Below are positions 43,201 through 50,557 of a stretch of 64,000 nucleotides of DNA, one piece after another. Numbering within the stretch: position 1 is the first letter of the stretch; every line of letters starts with the position of its first letter. A program made the translations under genes and the position numbers. Where the stretch lies: assembly GCA_965222745.1 (NCBI GenBank), contig CBDCUW010000004.1, positions 2,356,001-2,420,000 on the forward strand, given 5' to 3'. The stretch comes from CBDCUW01 sp965222745. GTDB taxonomy: Bacteria > Planctomycetota > Planctomycetia > Pirellulales > Pirellulaceae. The notes below the pieces were generated by a model. The model saw nothing but the letters and a program-made list of their open reading frames with translations. It had not been told where the DNA came from and searched no databases.

Positions 43201-46066
43201 TGGCTTGATCGAGCTGATCGCCCGGCGGATCTTCGATCCGTTCAATCCGAATCGCGTCGGCTGCCGCGTAACCGTTGGCGACGACGTTGGTCAGGTTGAC
43301 CATCAACGTGTTGCCGGTGATGTCGAATTCGCCCAGGATCAGCTCCCAATCGACACCGGCATCGGAAAGATCGTCCGGAGCAATCGTTTGGTCGAACGTA
43401 GTCGTCCCCAGCGGCTCCCCTTCCACTCCGTCGTAAACCGTGAAGGGAGTATTGGGAGCATAAATGGAGGCAGGAAGCCAGGTCGCCGCCACTCGATAAG
43501 TCCCCGGCTGAACATCGAACACCCAGATCGCCCGCGAACCCTGCCAGCTGGCCAGCGCATGGTTCTGGTCGGTCCCGTAGGCACCCGCGCCGGTGGTGAA
43601 AAAACCAGCTTTCAAAAAACCGGTTTGGTCGTTGTCCAGGTATTGCAGGGTGCCGGGCGCGGCCAGCGACGTGCCGGAGATCGTGCTCCAAAACAGGCTC
43701 GGCCCACCGGCGTCGATCTCGATCGACAGTTCACCGTAAGCCTTCGTTTCAGTCGTTCCGTCAAACTGAACAGTGAAATCAACCGAGCTGCCGGCGGAGA
43801 GAACCTGGCCGGCGGTAAAATTGTTGACGACGGTAAAACCGGCCGGCACCGCCACCGGCGAAAGCTCGATCGAATCGCCGCCGTCGTTACTGAGCGTGAA
43901 CGTCTTGCTGACGATCCGACCTTCTTCAACCGCCCCAAACCCAAAATGCTTTCCGTTGCCGATCGGCACCCCGAAAGCATCGGTAACGCTCACACCCGAA
44001 AGCCGCTGAACCCGCACCGCATCGGCCACCGCAAACCCGCTAGCGATCGCGTTGGTCACGTCAATCATCAACGTGTTGCCGGTGATCGTGTAATCGCCCA
44101 ACACCTTCCAGCCGGTCAGCCCATCGACAAAATCGTTCGCATCGCCCGTTTGATCGACCGCGATCGTCTCCAGCGCCACACCACCCACACCGTCGAAAAC
44201 GGTAAAGGGAGCATCCGGAGCGTTGCCGGAAAAGCCGGGCCAGGAGACCGCCACTTCATGCTCGCCCGGCTGAACATCGACGACCCAGTAAACACGAGAA
44301 CCCTCGTAGGAAACGTGCGTCTTCATCGCGCTACCGAAATGGCCGACGGCGACCATTTGAAACTTGCCCGCCGAAACGAAACCGTCATCAAACCGGCCCA
44401 CCTCCTGCACCGCCGAAGAAGTCACCGTGCCGGAGATCGTGAAATCGAACAGCGCCGCAGCGTCATCCTCGATCACCATCTCTAGCCGTCCGAACGACTT
44501 GGCATCGGCGCCGGCATCGAGCCGCACGGTGAAGTCGATCGTCTGCCCGGCAGGAAGCGACTGGCTACTTTGAAAATTGTTCACCACCGTGAAACCGGTC
44601 GCTACGGTGATCGGGGCGAGCAACACCGGATCGGCCGAATCGTTACTGAGCGTAAATGTTTTCTCGACCGGCGAACCGACTTCGGTCACCCCAAAACCGA
44701 CGTGTTCACCCTGCGAAACATTCCCCAGAGTCGCATCCGAAACCGACACGCCAGCCAAACGTTGAACACGAATCGCATCGGCAATCGAATAACCGGTAGT
44801 CGAATCGTTGGAAACCTCAATCACCAACGTGTTGCCGCTGACCGTCACCTCACCAAGCGAATCCCAAGCGGTACCCGCTTCAACAAACCCGCGCGGCGCA
44901 TCGGTCTGATCAACCGTCGAAGTGGCAAGCACGCTGCCACCGACCCCGTCGTAAATCGTGAACGGAGCATTGATCGCCCGCGCTGACGAAGAAGGCCAAG
45001 TGGCAGCCACCTGAAAAATCCCCGGCTCCACGTCGACCACCCAGCGAGCCAGCGAATCGCGCCAGGAAGGATGCGAATGCTGCATCGCCCCATTCAGACC
45101 ACCGCCAGAGATCGAATAGAACGTCCCCGAATGATAGAACCCGACATCGGAATCATCGACGACCTGCACCGCGCTACCGGCAGCCAGCGTCGTGCCCGAA
45201 ATCGTCAACTCCAACAGACTCTCCGCCCCATCGTCGACCACGATCGACAGCGGCCCATACGACTTCGACGCAGCGGTCGCATCCAACCGCACCGTGAAAT
45301 TTACCGACGCACCGGCAGAGAGCGTCTGGCCGGCGGCAAAGTTATTCACAATCGAAAACCCCTGCGGCGCAGCGATCGGTTCGAGCGTGATCGCCGCCGC
45401 CGAATCATTCGTCAACGTAAAGGTCTTGTCGACCAATTGCCCCACACCGGTGATCCCAAAGCCAACATGCCCCTTATCGGCCACCGCCCCCAACTGCGAC
45501 TCCGACAAACTGACCGGGGCAACCCGCTGAATCCGAACCACATCGGCGATCGCATAACCGGCGGTCACCGCATTGGAAAGCTGCACCTCGATCGAGCTAC
45601 CGGTCACCGTGAACGAACCCAAACTCTCCCAACCGACATTCGCATCGACAAAATCATCCGGCTCGGCCGTCTGATTCATCGAGACCGTCCCCAGTACCGA
45701 CCCACCGACACCGTCGAGCACCGAAAAGGGAGCATCGGCGGCCGAATTCGATTTCCCCGGCCAGCTGGCCGCCACGTGGTAAGTCCCCGGAGAAACATCA
45801 AACGTCCAAGACGCGGTTGAAGCCACCCAATTGAAATGAGACTGCTTGATTCCCGACGCGAACCCACCGCTATTGGGATTGAACGTCCCGGTCGTCGAAA
45901 AATCGGTATCAGCATCATCGACCAATTGCACCGCATCACCGGCGGCCAGCAGCTGCCGAGCTTCGAGCGCTTCGGTCAACATCCGCCGATGTCGCCGATG
46001 CCGAGGCATCATGCCATGTTTGCGTCGAAAAACACGTCGAAGCCAAGAACGTCGCTCCTGCGTCAT
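31292..46066 (-). CDS. giant polymorphic-toxin-like exoprotein with Hint domain
   Basis: About 4,924 residues from the ATG at 46066 (TTG and GTG also lie in frame to 46072). Order by rough residue: planctomycete extracellular leader RRMLTEALEARQLLA (30-43); four golvesin/xanthan-lyase-like units of about 253 residues, the first three each followed by an ASH-like domain (45-945); PPC-like domain (950-1085); cadherin-like segment (1095-1195); about eight Ig-like repeats with the pattern LxxDTGxxxxDxxTxDPxxxG (1200-2060); about 2,000 residues of Ala/Asp/Gln-rich, probably helical sequence (2060-4075); linker; pre-toxin region (4225-4655); Hint domain (CFVAGTPILTPGG at 4658 to WVHN at 4796); tip of about 128 residues ending LRLRGGLTRIQAALRAG, faintly ParB-like. 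No Rhs YD repeats, FHA domain or transporter partner is visible. I infer a surface stalk delivering a cleavable toxin tip; the export route is unknown. Confidence 0.85.
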   Translation of the reverse strand: MTQERRSWLRRVFRRKHGMMPRHRRHRRMLTEALEARQLLAAGDAVQLVDDADTDFSTTGTFNPNSGGFASGIKQSHFNWVASTASWTFDVSPGTYHVAASWPGKSNSAADAPFSVLDGVGGSVLGTVSMNQTAEPDDFVDANVGWESLGSFTVTGSSIEVQLSNAVTAGYAIADVVRIQRVAPVSLSESQLGAVADKGHVGFGITGVGQLVDKTFTLTNDSAAAITLEPIAAPQGFSIVNNFAAGQTLSAGASVNFTVRLDATAASKSYGPLSIVVDDGAESLLELTISGTTLAAGSAVQVVDDSDVGFYHSGTFYSISGGGLNGAMQHSHPSWRDSLARWVVDVEPGIFQVAATWPSSSARAINAPFTIYDGVGGSVLATSTVDQTDAPRGFVEAGTAWDSLGEVTVSGNTLVIEVSNDSTTGYSIADAIRVQRLAGVSVSDATLGNVSQGEHVGFGVTEVGSPVEKTFTLSNDSADPVLLAPITVATGFTVVNNFQSSQSLPAGQTIDFTVRLDAGADAKSFGRLEMVIEDDAAALFDFTISGTVTSSAVQEVGRFDDGFVSAGKFQMVAVGHFGSAMKTHVSYEGSRVYWVVDVQPGEHEVAVSWPGFSGNAPDAPFTVFDGVGGVALETIAVDQTGDANDFVDGLTGWKVLGDYTITGNTLMIDVTNAIASGFAVADAVRVQRLSGVSVTDAFGVPIGNGKHFGFGAVEEGRIVSKTFTLSNDGGDSIELSPVAVPAGFTVVNNFTAGQVLSAGSSVDFTVQFDGTTETKAYGELSIEIDAGGPSLFWSTISGTSLAAPGTLQYLDNDQTGFLKAGFFTTGAGAYGTDQNHALASWQGSRAIWVFDVQPGTYRVAATWLPASIYAPNTPFTVYDGVEGEPLGTTTFDQTIAPDDLSDAGVDWELILGEFDITGNTLMVNLTNVVANGYAAADAIRIERIEDPPGDQLDQAKVVSLQPNVPAEVTATIGNGLYGEADVDLFAVDLTAGQILKADVDAFYLDDGTWGSLLDSYLQVFDASGTELAAADVGSAAGDVANDLDAYLSVTAPVTGTYYVGVTGSGNTNYDPNLQGTGTAASTGDYTLQLLATDTATTPTLSGLADLTIDENSGSHNVTFTVGDPDTPLDELTTRYISSNPALIDVPSGLFSGTTASRTVSIAPIDDQLGTATVTVIVSDGSESISDSFVVTVDPVNPESEIASVRLAHDSGTPDDLSTAIPIVDGHVLRRASEAGLQVEWDHDDDEIAEATVDVDPVTFQFQYDPRVTEPTFAATTGPVGLHYRLALPRAGMTTLYGDWQPFDFSIEVAPPSPLSTDNVEVDVFQTSATDHGLTYRGEISGDENLGESTASSIVVEVDTDGDFQSDDSVAVANLADGFTYTPASPNFASHTISFRLVHQDSYYQSQRAGSWNSLVFDPEEVPTITDVSLREDTGFSSTDGVTADPVIVGSVLGPVHSSSVSVEMDVDGDDVIDLTATVDSAGAFEFAPYQFTIGTVDVRVRAVDGPVTGDWTDFSFDYQPHDPPALSSFGLLVDDGVADDDAITSVAMVTGTFTTSFGDPQEVEIDLGNDGSIDATAAATDGLFFFEIPSPAAGTQTIGYRPARWNPYLAQTEYGNWETFSFEYAPVTTQLVGFESLGLRNDTGADDTDLVTTDPTIVGRVDVEEYTTVKIDLDPNNPDVAIIQTGANGEFTFTPTGLAAGLQTVLFSVSTYDHLTQSVVDSAWVPFTFTLEDAVNEAPAIDSLQLLSDSGTGGDGFTENPTVFGYVTNDGPVDGLAVEIDLDDDDVGDQVVFTDSAGRFQFEPQQVRFGLVEISASVIEFDAKTAADLRSPWSDFSFTYEDQVDEPPKLSSLSFDTGEVLYGIEPKLVGLATDQHLVAGVRVEVDATGNGIVDYTSVTDDEGRFEIGLAELTDGTTSISVRASAAHPIAKQLHATSWQTLNVNYQVSDVSTLPAVVITEFGLANDTGDDDADLLTIDPRLVGSVDRSSAVRATFVDFEIAGASVGSTMVDADLRWSFIPAGLATGSVTIDARTRELLIDGQDVLGDWTSFTFTLQSPVDPTAPAAQAGHQTSIQAADTQWQTSRNNADTTYTGAIDIANTNQDTANQVADAQFQQGLRNADAAFSSGLSTAAANFQTALNNFSGDTTSFAFEAIEWPDAPRIHSVQIPDDADQATPPRQRPDYVGPQYDFDSDAIYQIASAQAKATYDFEVERAEETRTTKDADATALHDQQVAAAEAKAAADRLSAEAGFTSTVAAIDSQPIPTPQDVADYSSAITDAEDDYNDAIAAALLGPNGTGEIDDDDIMAAINNAEPQYLADYQQAQQDYQDEINADPPPTPSEFEAISRFYKEVYLELKKVRSRTIANWTHERAQRENAAQRYINKGTVAALRKKEIAIAAAERKYAGAYAIAELKQAQDKIDAAIVLEKKYAEIDQALAKSVADAQLEFDKKLAANRAVERADTEKAQTALEVAEALAKKSAMGRWNTAVATPWTQYQLDLASHEVDYFQDVQSASDLHIQEITDAQKLRDGRIADAVHSQADDIADEQYTRDMLSIAAKETYWDSSIADITNLQRTASGYAEQRSRDDANADYARDIRAIEYSYDHAVGSADEALGRRLGSIDGRILWETLLGCCLEYLPAAAYEGNQAPAGDLGLYPQDMRNNLRWSTEVRQIDGTYADGIDGLNVDYEAKSAEALRVFQKSLALADRNQAVETSKIEGDLEQIRAAENKLSIDATAQDDKEYFDAEVTHSGLRTIADATALKTYREAEANQYAAAMNQWHAQVGSPWSGLHANRAAAEVSWATASGDAEIDYATEMHLAELARQQQMSSENRDYRIAAAAAELARIDDVADATDIYAAAVADGWQLHAEQLADHGYSFSQAYDTTQAGHRANERLYLRGREETIMQRETAYSIAQQANAGRYTQATEGAHSGYRVDVLTADEQYDLGNITLTEKLAAGAGALQDFNQNMHIAAAYYNAAGGPLWESIRDWRASVHAADSVRPLEVDEYYESQHAGDRADQVANLSEAEKALADRLLAAITTHTTAIGDAEKDFATTVSNLDSDFSIAAIGIENGYRYSAMTASGDKALDDHSAGSLLREGEISARGIYEAAIAAEYAAAKQAIATISATPLAIADAAVAAADAAWYDALRLAKDVHQDAITLAESNRITQINTADLNLVGAANLADLQHIQQVAPQQAIYDRTVSHASTDLAVAEAIALATFDKVQIHAQADYETAIADAIKSRHVTASGEAATLAGQLIPIYTQSYIDSEGDWQDVTWTDLDPYPHTVDYEGIDGHEWSWTLEWNHLFGLYGGFALGFGWHSDSSSSYPLSLQSPWGNQASPAQQQSHLDATTAAYGVYYDALDTADVIYVSTFGDKEIDRMTGLGDAMVALADARGAAGQAFVTAINSAESALSTVELAQFAIQQTDLADARQDHAEAVATATKNHILASDVSLVVLRNSEKTAAVNRDTSVATAEANYHKSVSAAEAQRALAIAVSSPANPFDVYQAAYTQAKADWIDDVSPALVVHATASAAAQFQVPYDLVVARQIENTAKATADETFAKDVAQYDRDRAVGTVSASNTRSSSLLPHLNTRRSEAASHMAGYEHDVAVAEKQYGIDLVAVSKGYQLDGVLGFDSATQIQNQLLGLADAELTYVTGTADALLDWRQDEQTATAAYAAESVTLQHAFEVQIAGLEKTQSINIAAADKIRGDLHAVAEGTFRIAETTADASLRASLAAADIALWNTQETARVAAHTSIDTDLQSDWSQYLVDAATARASWWTTASVHYANLATDRNSADSVYALRMQTAQVDRSQAHVLAVETQAIAVADTQHERAVTRADSVRDFYVALELPAETYADGTAQAIRDRDVGNAQAERDFAFSGNATQHAADLQTVADDFAAGRQTLDSDWLAAEANQQADKYTDLAVSNFDQSLDLIAADIQYETTRTNSEATYVNEESDAYLQATTSWAGIDAVYRQYEANTFAAAATGLASTNGSPWAGFDGDFYTAQAARVASVSSAHQTQMIAKAGAQKDVEIGHTGAETTWHLASINGSGARASALPAADQTLAGQLSTDYAASGGTGNPLPELDAPPNLQEEYTLQESVTPFTGYWTDQLDGFHQAVPPEFGFTSYGWLSTLSFDPQQESWTPPSSIDETSWGIDRQEEEARIFDLSLEYRYDWLFETESVTESTPDGAFTASYDDSASTHPFDAAAFNTRATGSEIPPALRGDSSTKVTDGTDYRLEEINRVLDAEPQGAACNARNCHAVRSELPDRPEFNADVYNTAVNTPDLGGVNRMSESEKAEKLRLSQLLNQIKSNSIASRSSRRSLGDDTSSLVVADQLSHYSGDQSSNLLDQVDDPYDVSLEEMVELLDRLSSAATRYTQGLIDSGQSSAEELLDFHDGIGDGLQDSIIKTLLDLKGLIDSIIAWKAERNFFAAAQIGDRFWSAVTPDWLYTPRGQYIGSELRRLSREDRQRVETAAIVYRTVNEIIGSAVGEQGNDFMALLFQQDEQALRRVNFRTLQFITITAELMADLSEHVAESDAHKRGELLGQAAGVVLIESVTLAATGGYGNAALASSRIVAKIKTSTGAFKAATVKQLRPAIDKFVDGIKKLRRTPDETAKSTKPIAEAPKGAPRAGVGLTHNALPVLNRACFVAGTPILTPGGEKEIDKLQVGDQVLSRCEADAQAEVRSRSVEKIFELSAPIVEVRLGGQIIETTAEHPFFVPEKGWIRATELEQGDLLVGHDDALTAVETIKMTDRHETVYNIRVSADHTYFVGCSSWGFSIWVHNAYSIRRVADGTWEVLDDSGQVVRSGLTGNAADAVRKNADGLAAAMSRFPNAQVMDINKLASLGGIPGGRSVYDPIKLQRLGRWDWSRLDHPIQLELSNGVLRLRGGLTRIQAALRAGVWALPVEIIRL

Positions 46067-46469
46067 CACCAAACTCGATGGGAAACCAGGGAAGTGAAAT
46101 CAAAGAAACGGGATCGAAGCGCAAACCGATCGCCAACCGAGTTTTGCCGACAGCCGTGACAAACCAGGTCCAACGGCCGACAGTCGGCGACTTCTCCGAA
46201 GTCGCAACGCGTGCCGGGAGCGGAGAACCGGCCGACAGCTGGGCCGACTGGCCCCAGAAGAAGTCCGTCCCACGTGCTAGACGATTCACGCCACCAGATC
46301 GGTGGTTTTCGATCACCCCCCGAACGCTACCAGTCCCCCTTAAACCCCACAACCACCTGCGACATTCTTTCCATCAGGGGTCCGCCGAGAGGAGGAGACC
46401 GTTGATGAAAGTTGCAGGCTCCCGAAAACTCTCGCACCGAAGGCTCAAAGATCGACACCAAGTAAAATG
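46067..46469. other. intergenic region upstream of the giant gene
   Basis: About 400 bases between the giant gene's start and the end of the M16 peptidase gene, so the giant gene's promoter should lie here. I see the repeat module at 46182-46240 but no convincing -35/-10 pair. Confidence 0.5.
46182..46240. repeat. inner module of the palindromic repeat
   Basis: GTCGGCGACTTCTCCGAAGTC followed by CGGGAGCGGAGAACCGGCC matches the core of the copies at 4596-4655 and 8360-8413, here without the TAG-ended outer arms. Confidence 0.75.
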
Positions 46470-47711
46470 TCAGGCATCGGGCGAGGCTAGGACGTCGGTT
46501 GAATCGGTGGAGAGATACTTTTTTGCCGCCGAGCCGATCGCGCCTGTATCGAGCTGACGAAACCGATCGAGTAAATCGTCGGTGCTGAAGTATTCGTTGC
46601 AGGTCAGCCAGCGGCTGCCGAGACTGAACAACCGATTGCTCGGCCGTTCCGATTGCATGATGCAGGCGGCGGTGGCTTTGTTGACTGCCTGTTGAAGCTC
46701 TTCCTGCTGGACACCTTCGCGGCTGGTCTGCACGAGCACTTGGTCGATCAGCTGGCGGTTGATGGCCACATCCTCCGGCGCGCAGATCATGTAGGTAAAC
46801 CAGGCGCCGGTATCGCTGAACTCTTGCGGCCACACGGTCGCTACCTCGGCGCGGCCGGTGTCGATCAGTTCCCAAAACAACCGGCTTCCCCCTTCGTCGC
46901 CGATGATCGAGGCGAGAATCCGGCTGGCAAAACGATCTTCACTGGTCGAACTGGGACCGGGAACGATCCGAACTTGGTAAGCCTGATGCGCATCGGCGAC
47001 TTCCAAAGTGGGGCTCAGTGAGATGCCTTCGGGGATCTGCGAGTCGTCGTCTTGCCGCTGTGGGTCGCCGGCCGATCGCGACGTCCACGACGAAGTCTTT
47101 TCTTGCACCGATTCGACCAGTCCGTCAAAGTCGACGTTGCCGGTGGCGGCCAGCACGATGTTTTCGGGTCGGTAGCGGCGATCGAAATAGGTTCGCATCG
47201 CGGTCGCCGTCATCGATTCAATCGACTCGGACGTTCCCAGCACGCGGCGTCCGATCCCCCGCGGACCAAAATGGATCTCCATCGCCCGCTCGAATGCTCC
47301 AAAAGGAGGCTGGTCTTCGTACTTGGCGATCTCCTCCAGAATGACCTGGCGCTCGGTGTTGAATTCCTCCTCGTCAAGCGATGGGCTCAGCATGTCGGTC
47401 AGCAAGTCAACAATGCGATCCTGAAACTTCGGCAAAACGGTTGCGTAGTACACCGTTTGTTCTTCGCTGGTGTAAGCGTTGCTCTGACCGCCCAGTTCGT
47501 CCAGTTCGCGGTTGACATCGGCGGCACTGCGACGCGAAGTTCCCTTGAACATCATGTGTTCCAGGAAGTGGCTCAGCCCCGATTCCACATCGACCTCGTT
47601 TCGCGAACCGGCTTGGACGAAGTAGCCGAAGGCCGCTGAATAGCCTCGCCGATCGATTTCGGCAACGACTCGAAGACCGTTTGACAAAGTGGTCTGGCGA
47701 AATTCGGGCAT
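46470..47711 (-). CDS. M16-family zinc peptidase (active subunit type)
   Basis: 413 residues from the ATG at 47711, chosen because the family core (TLSNGLRVV) follows directly; the frame extends to a TTG at 47762. The inverted zinc motif HxxEH is intact (H48-F-L-E51-H52 in GLSHFLEHMMFKGT), and a distal acidic stretch (ILEEIAKYEDQP) supplies the third ligand. M16 peptidases degrade or process peptides; bacterial ones often work as pairs of one active and one inactive protein. The gene directly upstream is the inactive partner, so a heterodimer is likely. No signal peptide is seen with this start. Confidence 0.88.
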   Translation of the reverse strand: MPEFRQTTLSNGLRVVAEIDRRGYSAAFGYFVQAGSRNEVDVESGLSHFLEHMMFKGTSRRSAADVNRELDELGGQSNAYTSEEQTVYYATVLPKFQDRIVDLLTDMLSPSLDEEEFNTERQVILEEIAKYEDQPPFGAFERAMEIHFGPRGIGRRVLGTSESIESMTATAMRTYFDRRYRPENIVLAATGNVDFDGLVESVQEKTSSWTSRSAGDPQRQDDDSQIPEGISLSPTLEVADAHQAYQVRIVPGPSSTSEDRFASRILASIIGDEGGSRLFWELIDTGRAEVATVWPQEFSDTGAWFTYMICAPEDVAINRQLIDQVLVQTSREGVQQEELQQAVNKATAACIMQSERPSNRLFSLGSRWLTCNEYFSTDDLLDRFRQLDTGAIGSAAKKYLSTDSTDVLASPDA

Positions 47712-47758
47712 GATCGGTCTGTGGCTAAGCAGGAAGAACAAACAAGGGAAGAGCGGCG

Positions 47759-49003
47759 TCAAGCATCTTGTGGAGGAACGGCAAGCGGATCGGGACCGAG
47801 CGTGACCAGGCGATAGTTGCCCGGCCGATGAGACGACCAGTAGTCGCGGATTTCGTCCAACGTCAGCGACTCGATCGCCGACTCCAATTCTTCGGTCGGC
47901 ATGGGACGCCCCAGCTGGTAATGGTCATTGGCGAGCGAGGAGGCGCGTGATGCACTTGATTCCTGTTCCATGATCAAGCTGCTTTGGATTCGCACCTTCC
48001 AACGTTCCAATTCACTTGCCGCCAAATCGTCCACCAGATGTTCGATTTCGTTCAGCGTCACATCCAGCGTCTCCTGGGCGCGCTCGGGCGTGGTTCCGGC
48101 GTAGCAAAACACGCCGCCAGTATTTTTCAGCGAATGGCAGCTGGCCGAAACCGTGTAACACAGACCTCGTTGTTCTCGAACCCGATCAAACAACCGGCTG
48201 CTCATCCCGTCGCTGAGGATTCCGATTCCCGCCCGCATGCGAAAATAGTCTTGGTGCCCGTAGGGAATCGAATCAAACGACACCCCGATATGCGTTTGAC
48301 TGGAAGGCGAATGAATATGTTCGTAGGCGGTCGTGCCGTCCGGATCATCGGGTGGCGTCGTCGGACCGGCCCGCCAATCGCCCAGCGCGGCGGCGGCCCA
48401 ATCGAGGACGCGATCCGAATCGACGTTTCCGGCCACGGCCAAAATCGCATCACCGGCGTGATAGTGCCGGTCGTAAAAGGATTGCACATCGGCTTGCGTG
48501 ATCGCCTCGATGCCCTCCGGGGTGCCGTAGATCGATCGGCCCAGACGATCGCCATACTGCATTTCGCGCAGCCGTCGCATCACCCGGTGAGTCGGCTCGT
48601 CCTCGATCGCCCTCAACTCCTGCATCAACATCATCCGGGCATCATCCAGCTGTTGTGAGGGCAAGTGAGGATTTCGCACGATTTCGCCGTAAAGCGAGAT
48701 CGCATCGGGAAGCGAATCGGCTGGCATCGCCGCGCTAAACGAGACCATCGCGGTCGACACGCCGGAGTGACGATCGATCCCCAAGTTGTCCTGAATCGCA
48801 ACCAAGTCACGGCTGCTGTGCGGCCCGGCACCACGCTGCACCATTTCGCAAACCAGGCCGCTGAGTCCCCGTCGGCTGTCCTGCTCGAATTGAACGCCGC
48901 ACGGCAGACACAACGAAAACGCGGCGGTGCGCTGCCAGGGCATCGGCTGGACGAGCACCGAAAGACCGTTGTCGAGAGTTTCCGAGATCATTTCAGTCGT
49001 CAC
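47759..49003 (-). CDS. M16-family peptidase homolog lacking the zinc motif
   Basis: 414 residues from a GTG (an ATG at 48991 is an alternative). The fold signature is clear at both ends (ETLDNGLSVLVQ; YGTPEGIEAITQADVQSFYD; IGILSDGMSSRLFDRVREQR). Where the partner has HFLEH this protein has GLVCE (49-53), so it cannot bind catalytic zinc. Such members serve as the non-catalytic half of PqqF/PqqG-like or mitochondrial-processing-peptidase-like pairs. It ends 47 nt before the active partner's start on the same strand. Confidence 0.85.
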   Translation of the reverse strand: MTTEMISETLDNGLSVLVQPMPWQRTAAFSLCLPCGVQFEQDSRRGLSGLVCEMVQRGAGPHSSRDLVAIQDNLGIDRHSGVSTAMVSFSAAMPADSLPDAISLYGEIVRNPHLPSQQLDDARMMLMQELRAIEDEPTHRVMRRLREMQYGDRLGRSIYGTPEGIEAITQADVQSFYDRHYHAGDAILAVAGNVDSDRVLDWAAAALGDWRAGPTTPPDDPDGTTAYEHIHSPSSQTHIGVSFDSIPYGHQDYFRMRAGIGILSDGMSSRLFDRVREQRGLCYTVSASCHSLKNTGGVFCYAGTTPERAQETLDVTLNEIEHLVDDLAASELERWKVRIQSSLIMEQESSASRASSLANDHYQLGRPMPTEELESAIESLTLDEIRDYWSSHRPGNYRLVTLGPDPLAVPPQDA

Positions 49004-49075
49004 AGCGAATCAGACCAGCGGGTGAGATGTTGTCGTTGAGAAAATCGGTGGGCAGAAAGCGTCACGGGCACGGGT

Positions 49076-50488
49076 TCAAAGGTTACCGATGGTGACGACT
49101 TCCACGGTGGCGACGCGGCCGATCAAGGTATGGCTGCTGGCGTCGTCAATGTGAATCGACAGAAACTGGCCAGCTTGTCGGCGGTTGCCGTCAAAGACCA
49201 CGATTCGATCACAATGAGTGCGTCCTGTCATCTGGACGATCTGCCCCCCTTCGTCGCTTTTTTGCCCCTTCTTGCTCGGTCCTTCGACCAACACCTCGAC
49301 CGAGCTTCCCACCAGCCTGACGTTGTCCTCTTTGGAAATCGCGTTTTGAACGGCGAGCAGTTCGTTGTTCCGCCGCGCTTTGACCTCACGAGGAACATCG
49401 TCCGGAAAACGCTCGGCAGCCTTGGTTCCGCCACGAACGCTGTATTGAAAGATGAAGCTGTTTTTGAACCGACACCGCTCGATCAGGCGGACCGATTTTT
49501 CAAAATCGGCTTCCGTTTCTCCGCAAAACCCGACGATAAAATCGCTGCTCACCGCCGCTTCGGGAAGCACTCGCTCAATTCGCTCGAACATTTCCATGTA
49601 GTCGGCGACGGTGTATCCACGCTTCATCCGTTTCAACACGTCGTCCGATCCGCTTTGCGCCGGCACGTGAAGGTAGGGAGAACACTTGGGCAGGTCGCGC
49701 ACCGTCGTCAGCAGCCTTTCGGTCATGTCCTTGGGGTAGTTGGTGACGAACTTGATTCGTTCGATCCCATCGACCTCGTGAAGCTGTTCCAACAGCGCCG
49801 CCAGGTCGGTCGTTTGGCCGTCCTGCTGAAACCGGTAACTGTTGACGGTTTGGCCAAGCAGCGTGATTTCGCGACAACCTTGATCGGCCAGCGTTCGTGC
49901 TTCGGAAACAATTTGCTGCGGCGGGCGTCCCTGTTCTGGCCCCCGCGTGTTGGGCACCACACAGTAGGTACAGAATTTGTCGCAACCGATTTGGATTCGC
50001 AGGTACGCTTGAAAGGGCGTTGGCCGCATCGAGGGATCACGAAGCGGATCGAACGTCTCATGGCTCCGGGCGATCGTTTCTTGCGAGCCGCCTTTGCGAG
50101 ACAGCGAGACAGCCATCTGCCGCCCTTCGCCTTGCCGAACTCGATCCAAGAGATCGACGATCGTATGCAATTGGCCCGGCCCAACAACCAAATCGACGTA
50201 AGGCGCCCGGTCGAAGATGATGTCTTGATCCTTCTGGGCCATGCAACCCATCACGCCGATGGTCTTTTCGGGATGGCGCTCTTTTGCTTCGCGAACCTTG
50301 CCCAGCGCACTGTAGATCTTCTCTTCGGCGTTTTCGCGAACACTGCAGGTGTTGTACAAGACGCAATCGGCCTGGTCGGGCGAATCGACGACCGTGTAAC
50401 CGTGCCGTTTCAAATCGGCGATCACCATTTCGCTGTCCAAAACATTCATTTGGCAGCCGACGGTCTTGATATAAACGCGTTTGTTCAT
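49076..50488 (-). CDS. miaB: tRNA-2-methylthio-N6-dimethylallyladenosine synthase
   Basis: 470 residues, normal length. This radical-SAM methylthiotransferase adds a methylthio group to i6A37 of tRNAs reading UNN codons. Three cysteines of the N-terminal cluster are visible (C12, C48, C82). The radical-SAM triplet is GCDKFCTYCVVPNTRG (C169, C173, C176), and a C-terminal TRAM domain covers about 375-460. QxNVxDSE and NTCSVRENAEEK are MiaB-type motifs rather than RimO or MtaB. It sits on the same strand as the M16 pair, 72 nt upstream, with no functional link known. Confidence 0.93.
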   Translation of the reverse strand: MNKRVYIKTVGCQMNVLDSEMVIADLKRHGYTVVDSPDQADCVLYNTCSVRENAEEKIYSALGKVREAKERHPEKTIGVMGCMAQKDQDIIFDRAPYVDLVVGPGQLHTIVDLLDRVRQGEGRQMAVSLSRKGGSQETIARSHETFDPLRDPSMRPTPFQAYLRIQIGCDKFCTYCVVPNTRGPEQGRPPQQIVSEARTLADQGCREITLLGQTVNSYRFQQDGQTTDLAALLEQLHEVDGIERIKFVTNYPKDMTERLLTTVRDLPKCSPYLHVPAQSGSDDVLKRMKRGYTVADYMEMFERIERVLPEAAVSSDFIVGFCGETEADFEKSVRLIERCRFKNSFIFQYSVRGGTKAAERFPDDVPREVKARRNNELLAVQNAISKEDNVRLVGSSVEVLVEGPSKKGQKSDEGGQIVQMTGRTHCDRIVVFDGNRRQAGQFLSIHIDDASSHTLIGRVATVEVVTIGNL

Positions 50489-50557
50489 CGTTGTGGTTTT
50501 TACAAAATCGTGCCAGCGGGCGATTGGCCAGACCTGAATCAGGATGGCTGAGGCGGA

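Noticed and set aside
31292..46066. Reading the giant protein as an Rhs or CdiA protein
   Set aside because: No GxxxxYxYDxxGRL repeats, no FHA-1 or DUF637 pretoxin, no CdiB transporter; only the C-terminal logic is shared.
49130..50551. Plus-strand open frame of 473 codons opposite miaB
   Set aside because: miaB on the minus strand has all its cysteine motifs; this is its shadow.
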